From an uncultured Acidimicrobiales bacterium (GTDB lineage: Bacteria; Actinomycetota; Acidimicrobiia; Acidimicrobiales; SZUA-35), in the NCBI GenBank assembly GCA_937922785.1, contig CALAJQ010000004.1, positions 1 through 64,000 of the forward strand: DNA of 64,000 bases, given 5' to 3'. The notes beneath the pieces were generated by a model. That model was given only the letters and a program-made list of their open reading frames with translations, did not search any database and was not told the origin of the DNA. Shown one piece after another: positions 60,134-64,000 of the stretch. Position numbers and translations under genes: made by a program. Position 1 is the stretch's first letter; each line of letters opens with the position of its first letter.

Positions 60134-62053
60134 TTAGCCGGCAGCATTGACGGCCTCCTCCAACTGAGCGACTGAGGGGTTGTCCGGATCCAGCATGCGG
60201 GCTGTTTCAAGCTGAAAACGAGCTTCCTCGACCCGGTTCTGGCCTAGATAAAGAATCCCCAAATTGACCCGAGGCTCAACCGACCGGGGCGACAATTCAC
60301 TAGACCTGATCCAGGCTTCCTCTGCCAACTTGTTATCTCCAAGTCCGATGTAAGCGGCCCCCAACTGCAATTGGAATCGTCCGTTGTTGAGATCTGAGTT
60401 GGTCAGTCGCTCCCAATAGTTAACCGCAACTTGTGCGCTGTCTTCGGTGGCGTCAAACCTGGCGGCTGCAATCAACAGAGCTCCGCGACCAGCTAGCAAA
60501 CCAGGGTCCTGCGGGGAGTATCGAAGCCCACGGGAGTTCGCCTCCAACGCGGCTTCAATCCCCTCAGGTGAGCCAGCCAGTCTGTTTACTTCTGACTCGA
60601 CCGCGGCATAGAGGATCGAGTCGGGGCGAAGCTGGCCGGCCGATTGAGCCAACTCCTGACCTCTTGCCAGCTCACCACTTCGAGCCAAGGACAGTGCATC
60701 GTTAGCTCGCCTGTCGGCCACGACGTCTAGGACGCCGTAGACCCCGCCGAGGGCGGCAAGCAGACCAAAGCACGCCAGTACCGCGTTTCGTAGTGGCACC
60801 GAAGGGATGGACAAGCTGGTGAACTCGTGAGTCTGGCCGACACGGACGATGAGCGTGCCTGCAATGAACCAGGCCAACGGGTCTATCTCAGCCACCGGAA
60901 ACAGAAACTGTTGCTGAACCAGGTAAGCCAGCAGCCCCGCCCCCGTGCCAACAAGAACGGGATCTCTGGATGTGAAGGCGGCGAAGACAACGCGCCCGAC
61001 AATTACCAGTAGGGCAATTACCAACACAAGGCCAGGGATCCCAATAGTGACAGCGACGTCTATGAGGCCGTTGTGGGCCCGGTCGACGATCTGAGACCGG
61101 CCATATGTCTGGGCATAACTCTGCGACACTGACTCTGAGAACACAACGCGGTAGCCCTCTGGTCCGGCTCCGCTAAAGGGCCGGTCTGCAACCGCCGTCA
61201 GGCCAACGCGCCACTCGGCCAACCGGCCTCGCGATGTGCCCTCTGAAAAGTCCAAGGCATCAAGGAGCCTGGGACCCACCGGCGTTGCCACCACCGAGAC
61301 CACAGCTGCCAGCAAACCTCCCGCCAGCAAACTCGGTTTGAGAACCAACACCCGACGAGCGACGACAGCGATTATCAAACCTGTGACGGCTAGACCCACC
61401 CAAGCTGCTCGTGTGCCCGAGGCCAAACCGACGAAGAGCACACTGGTTGCCGACAGGAAACCAATCGTCCTCCATCGGCCTTCGAACGAGGTCGAGATTC
61501 CAGCGATCGCCGGGAAGAAGAGCGCTGCGGCAGCTCCGAGATATGCCGGCGACCCGTATGTGGACCCAAGGCGATTCGTAAACTGGGCCAACTCCACAGG
61601 CGCAAAGTTTGCCACCTCAAGAATGCCGTACAGGCCAAGTCCAAGCCCGGCAACGATCAGGGCTTTGTGCACAAGCTGACCTTGCCGCTTCAATACCACC
61701 TGATTGCCAACCGCAAAGGCTAAAGCGCACAGTGCCCACCCGTGAACGCCAAAACGTCTGGTTGGTGTGCCGAACCAGGCGTGAAACTTATCAACGCCTA
61801 ACAACGCAGCCAGCGCCACCCAGACCAGCAGGACGGCCCAAGCAATCATTGCCTTCTTATGGACCACGACCTTGCCGCTGAACGCAAACACCGCTGCGGC
61901 AGGTAACAAGCTGGAGACCACCAGCCACTTAATCGGTCCAAACGGTGAGAAGCCCGAAGGGTCCAATGCCAAAACGGCCAGAACGATCCACGCGGAGATT
62001 AGCCAACCGAGAACCCGGCGCGATTCAATATGATCGAGTCGAATGGGTCCCAT
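60134..62053 (-). CDS. O-antigen-ligase/polymerase-like membrane protein with TPR-like C-terminus
   Basis: The 639-residue protein has about ten to twelve membrane helices over the first 440 residues, with the Wzy_C-type loop VDRAHNGLIDVAVTIGIPGL. The following 200 residues are helical and TPR-like (GELARGQELAQSAGQLRPDS, LGDNKLAEEAWIRSSELSPR, LGQNRVEEARFQLETARMLD). In Gram-negatives this family ligates or polymerises O antigen; here a wall-linked glycan or teichoic-type polymer is more likely. ATG start; divergent from hisC. Confidence 0.88.
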   Translation of the reverse strand: MGPIRLDHIESRRVLGWLISAWIVLAVLALDPSGFSPFGPIKWLVVSSLLPAAAVFAFSGKVVVHKKAMIAWAVLLVWVALAALLGVDKFHAWFGTPTRRFGVHGWALCALAFAVGNQVVLKRQGQLVHKALIVAGLGLGLYGILEVANFAPVELAQFTNRLGSTYGSPAYLGAAAALFFPAIAGISTSFEGRWRTIGFLSATSVLFVGLASGTRAAWVGLAVTGLIIAVVARRVLVLKPSLLAGGLLAAVVSVVATPVGPRLLDALDFSEGTSRGRLAEWRVGLTAVADRPFSGAGPEGYRVVFSESVSQSYAQTYGRSQIVDRAHNGLIDVAVTIGIPGLVLVIALLVIVGRVVFAAFTSRDPVLVGTGAGLLAYLVQQQFLFPVAEIDPLAWFIAGTLIVRVGQTHEFTSLSIPSVPLRNAVLACFGLLAALGGVYGVLDVVADRRANDALSLARSGELARGQELAQSAGQLRPDSILYAAVESEVNRLAGSPEGIEAALEANSRGLRYSPQDPGLLAGRGALLIAAARFDATEDSAQVAVNYWERLTNSDLNNGRFQLQLGAAYIGLGDNKLAEEAWIRSSELSPRSVEPRVNLGILYLGQNRVEEARFQLETARMLDPDNPSVAQLEEAVNAAG

Positions 62054-62125
62054 CTAACCACGATGGTAGAACGGGCCAGGCAAACATCAAGACCGCTGAC
62101 CGGGTTATGTGGGCAGCCGAGTTAC

Positions 62126-62153
62126 AGCGTCAGTCACGCCATAGCGTCAGTCA
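62126..62153. repeat. 11-bp direct repeat upstream of hisC
   Basis: AGCGTCAGTCA occurs at 62126-62136 and 62143-62153, offset 17 bp, just before the AAGGAG site of hisC. It may be regulatory or another slippage product. Confidence 0.4.
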
Positions 62154-62162
62154 AGGAGAGAA

Positions 62163-63260
62163 ATGTCGGTAGGAAAAGTAAGACCATCGGTTGCAGCCCT
62201 TGCCGCATACCGACCGGGCAAAGGCACCAAACAGGCTGAAGCCGAACATGGGATCGAAGACGCCATCAAGCTTGCGTCCAACGAAAACCCCTATGACCCT
62301 GTTCCCGCTGTCCTGGAAGCAGTAACCGCGGCCAGTGCCGGTGTAAATCGCTACGCCGATCATCGTGCGCTCGAGCTACGCCAGACCTTGGCTAGTTGGC
62401 TGGGCGTAGAAGCTGAACAGGTAGCCGTCGGCTGCGGGTCAGTAGGCCTAATCCAGCAGCTATGCCTTACCTACGTCGACCCTGGAGATGAAGTTGTGTA
62501 TCCGTGGATCAGCTTCGAGGCCTACCCGGTGTGTGTGAAAATGATGGGCGGCATTGGAGTTTGCCCGCCCTTGGTAAACCACGCGTTCGATATGGACGCC
62601 GTGGCGGCCGCCGTCACCAACAAGACCAAACTGGTCTTCCTCGCTACGCCCAACAACCCAACTGGCACGGCAATCTCAACCTCACAAATTGCCACGCTTG
62701 TGGATTCGATCCCCGACGATGTCATGGTTGTTGTGGATGAGGCATACCGAGAGTTCTGTGATCCCAAATTCGGCGACCCTGTCCAAGACCTGGTGTCCAA
62801 GTACCCGAACGTTGTTGTCACCCGAACCTTCTCCAAGGCCTACGGATTGGCCGGCTTGCGAGTTGGCTACGCGGTAGCTCACCCCGATGTAGTTGCCGAG
62901 ATTGACAAGATCCTGCTGCCCTTTGCTGTTAACGCTGCCGCCCAAGCGGGGGCGCTGGCCGCACTAAGTTCTTTGGACCAGATCCAAGTGAAGGTGGATG
63001 CATTGCTAGCGGAGCGGACACGGATTGTTTCCACGCTCACCACCGCTGGATGGGACCTACCCGACGCGCAAGCCAACTTCATTTATCTGCCTTTGGGTGA
63101 GCGAACCGCACAGGTGGGGCTGGAACTGGAGAAGCGCGGCATTGTCATTCGCCCCTTTCCCGGTGAAGGCATCAGGGTCACTGTGGGAACGCCCGCAGAA
63201 AACGACCGCTTCCTCACCAACTTGGCGGAAATCGCACAACCGAGCGATCAAGTTGCCTAG
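62163..63260 (+). CDS. hisC: histidinol-phosphate aminotransferase
   Basis: This class II aminotransferase converts imidazole-acetol phosphate to L-histidinol phosphate. The 365-residue protein has LASNENPYDPVPAVLEAV, TPNNPTGTAIS, Asp192 in VVVDEAYREF and the Schiff-base Lys225 in RTFSKAYGLAGLRVGYA. The near-perfect AAGGAGAGAA before the ATG fixes the start. No other his gene is in the window. Because family members also transaminate aromatic amino acids, a phenylalanine/tyrosine role remains possible. Confidence 0.9.
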   Translation: MSVGKVRPSVAALAAYRPGKGTKQAEAEHGIEDAIKLASNENPYDPVPAVLEAVTAASAGVNRYADHRALELRQTLASWLGVEAEQVAVGCGSVGLIQQLCLTYVDPGDEVVYPWISFEAYPVCVKMMGGIGVCPPLVNHAFDMDAVAAAVTNKTKLVFLATPNNPTGTAISTSQIATLVDSIPDDVMVVVDEAYREFCDPKFGDPVQDLVSKYPNVVVTRTFSKAYGLAGLRVGYAVAHPDVVAEIDKILLPFAVNAAAQAGALAALSSLDQIQVKVDALLAERTRIVSTLTTAGWDLPDAQANFIYLPLGERTAQVGLELEKRGIVIRPFPGEGIRVTVGTPAENDRFLTNLAEIAQPSDQVA

Positions 63261-64000
63261 CTACTCCTCCCTCACTGAGCGGATCAAAGGTAAGGGTGCA
63301 GCAGCCTGGGACGTTCACAAAGCTGCGGCCAAACGTGCTGCTAAGGGCGATGACATCATCTTCCTAAGCATCGGCGATCCGGATTTCTCGACCCCTGAGC
63401 CAATCGTGGAAGCAGCGGTTTCAGCTCTTCGCAACGGCGACACTCACTACAGCGACATTGCCGGGCGCCAACAGCTTCGCAGCGCAATCATCGAGCGGTT
63501 CAATGCCGATACCGGGCTTGGGTTTACTACCAGCAACGTCGTGGCGCTGCCCGGAACTCAAAACAGTCTGTTTGCAGCGGCCTCATGCTTACTTGAGACC
63601 GGCGATGAGGTTCTTGCCTTCGAGCCGATGTACGTGACTTACGAGGCAACCCTCGGAGCTGGCGGCGCTGCGGTCGTGACTATGCCGATGGCCGCCGACG
63701 ATGGCTTCAGACCAAGTCCAAGCCTGGTTGCGGCCGCTATCACACCTCGGACCAAGGCCATTGCGCTGACTACTCCGTCTAACCCGACCGGGGTTGTTGC
63801 TAGGCGAGAAGAGCTGGAGGGGATCGCCGAGCTTGCGATTAAGCATGACCTTTGGGTGATCGCAGACGAGGTCTATGCCAGCCTTGTGTTCGAAGGCGAG
63901 CACATTTCCATCGCGTCACTCCCCCAGATGGCCGACCGCACAGTGACTGTAAGCAGCCTGTCTAAGTCTCACGCTATGACCGGTTGGCGCTGCGGATGGC
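63253..64000 (+). CDS. class I/II aminotransferase, partial
   Basis: This gene is cut by the window's right end; 249 residues are present. It begins at TTG 63253, overlapping the hisC stop by 8 bp: translation reads LPSYSSLTERIKGKGAAAWD. The fold-type I aminotransferase motifs are IIFLSIGDPDFSTPEPI, TTPSNPTGVVARREELEG and the Schiff-base Lys in SSLSKSHAMTGWRCGW. It resembles aspartate/arginine:pyruvate-type enzymes. Its overlap with hisC points to co-translation; the substrate cannot be decided. Confidence 0.85.
   Translation, partial: MPSYSSLTERIKGKGAAAWDVHKAAAKRAAKGDDIIFLSIGDPDFSTPEPIVEAAVSALRNGDTHYSDIAGRQQLRSAIIERFNADTGLGFTTSNVVALPGTQNSLFAAASCLLETGDEVLAFEPMYVTYEATLGAGGAAVVTMPMAADDGFRPSPSLVAAAITPRTKAIALTTPSNPTGVVARREELEGIAELAIKHDLWVIADEVYASLVFEGEHISIASLPQMADRTVTVSSLSKSHAMTGWRCGW

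Noticed and set aside
1-64000. tRNA, rRNA, insertion sequence or prophage genes
   Set aside because: I looked for tRNA cloverleaf pairs with TTCGANTC-type loops, rRNA core motifs, transposase motifs and phage structural genes and found none I could support.

Overview
The window is 64 kb of moderately GC-rich, densely coding bacterial DNA. It looks like an actinobacterium, most plausibly a marine or aquatic Acidimicrobiia-type lineage; this is inferred from gene content because no rRNA is present. Pointers are an ECF42-type sigma factor with its DGPF partner, a SigE-family sigma factor, an OmpA protein with a BON-like region instead of a Gram-negative porin, many GTG and TTG starts, and 4-8 bp gene overlaps. 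I saw no tRNA, rRNA, CRISPR array, insertion sequence or prophage.

Layout. (1) 0-8.1 kb, all leftward: a mannitol-type PTS locus with EIIC, a PRD/EIIB-like regulator, EI (ptsI), a membrane protein, a PfkB sugar-phosphate kinase and an unusually long medium-chain dehydrogenase. (2) 8.3-21.8 kb, all leftward: PH-domain protein, PLP decarboxylase/lyase, HtrA-like lipoprotein protease, two alpha/beta hydrolases, a membrane-anchored coiled-coil/HhH protein paired with a BON/OmpA protein, ECF42 sigma with its DGPF protein, an ammonium transporter and an MFS transporter. (3) 21.8-27.9 kb: gluQ, DUF445 protein, atypical amidohydrolase, META lipoprotein and THUMP RNA methylase. Then comes the only large gene-free stretch (26881-27865), which holds DnaA-box-like sites, a candidate structured RNA ending in a strong terminator, and a GC-rich minisatellite. 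(4) 27.9-36 kb: quinone reductase, a serine-less hydrolase, the heterotetrameric sarcosine oxidase operon soxBDAG, and a DUF4349 lipoprotein. (5) 36-42 kb: PF10118 hydrolase/TetR pair and a taurine dissimilation set (xsc, pta, tpa). (6) 42-51.5 kb: GFA protein, a C26 amidotransferase-SulP-HD operon, a SelO-MFS pair, a GGDEF/EAL protein and a DUF4399 lipoprotein. (7) 51.5-64 kb: acyl-CoA dehydrogenases and enoyl-CoA hydratase, two glycosyltransferases, asparaginase, an ECF sigma/membrane sensor pair, an O-antigen-ligase-like protein, hisC, and a second aminotransferase cut by the window end.

Functionally the window reads as an osmolyte-scavenging genome. A PTS polyol (probably mannitol-like), taurine (Tpa to Xsc to Pta, giving acetyl-CoA plus sulfite) and sarcosine (SoxBDAG) would all enter central metabolism, with ammonium uptake and asparaginase alongside. 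Two themes cut across the region. One is strongly symmetric candidate operators upstream of catabolic or transport genes. The other is repeated short tandem duplications that straddle stop codons.
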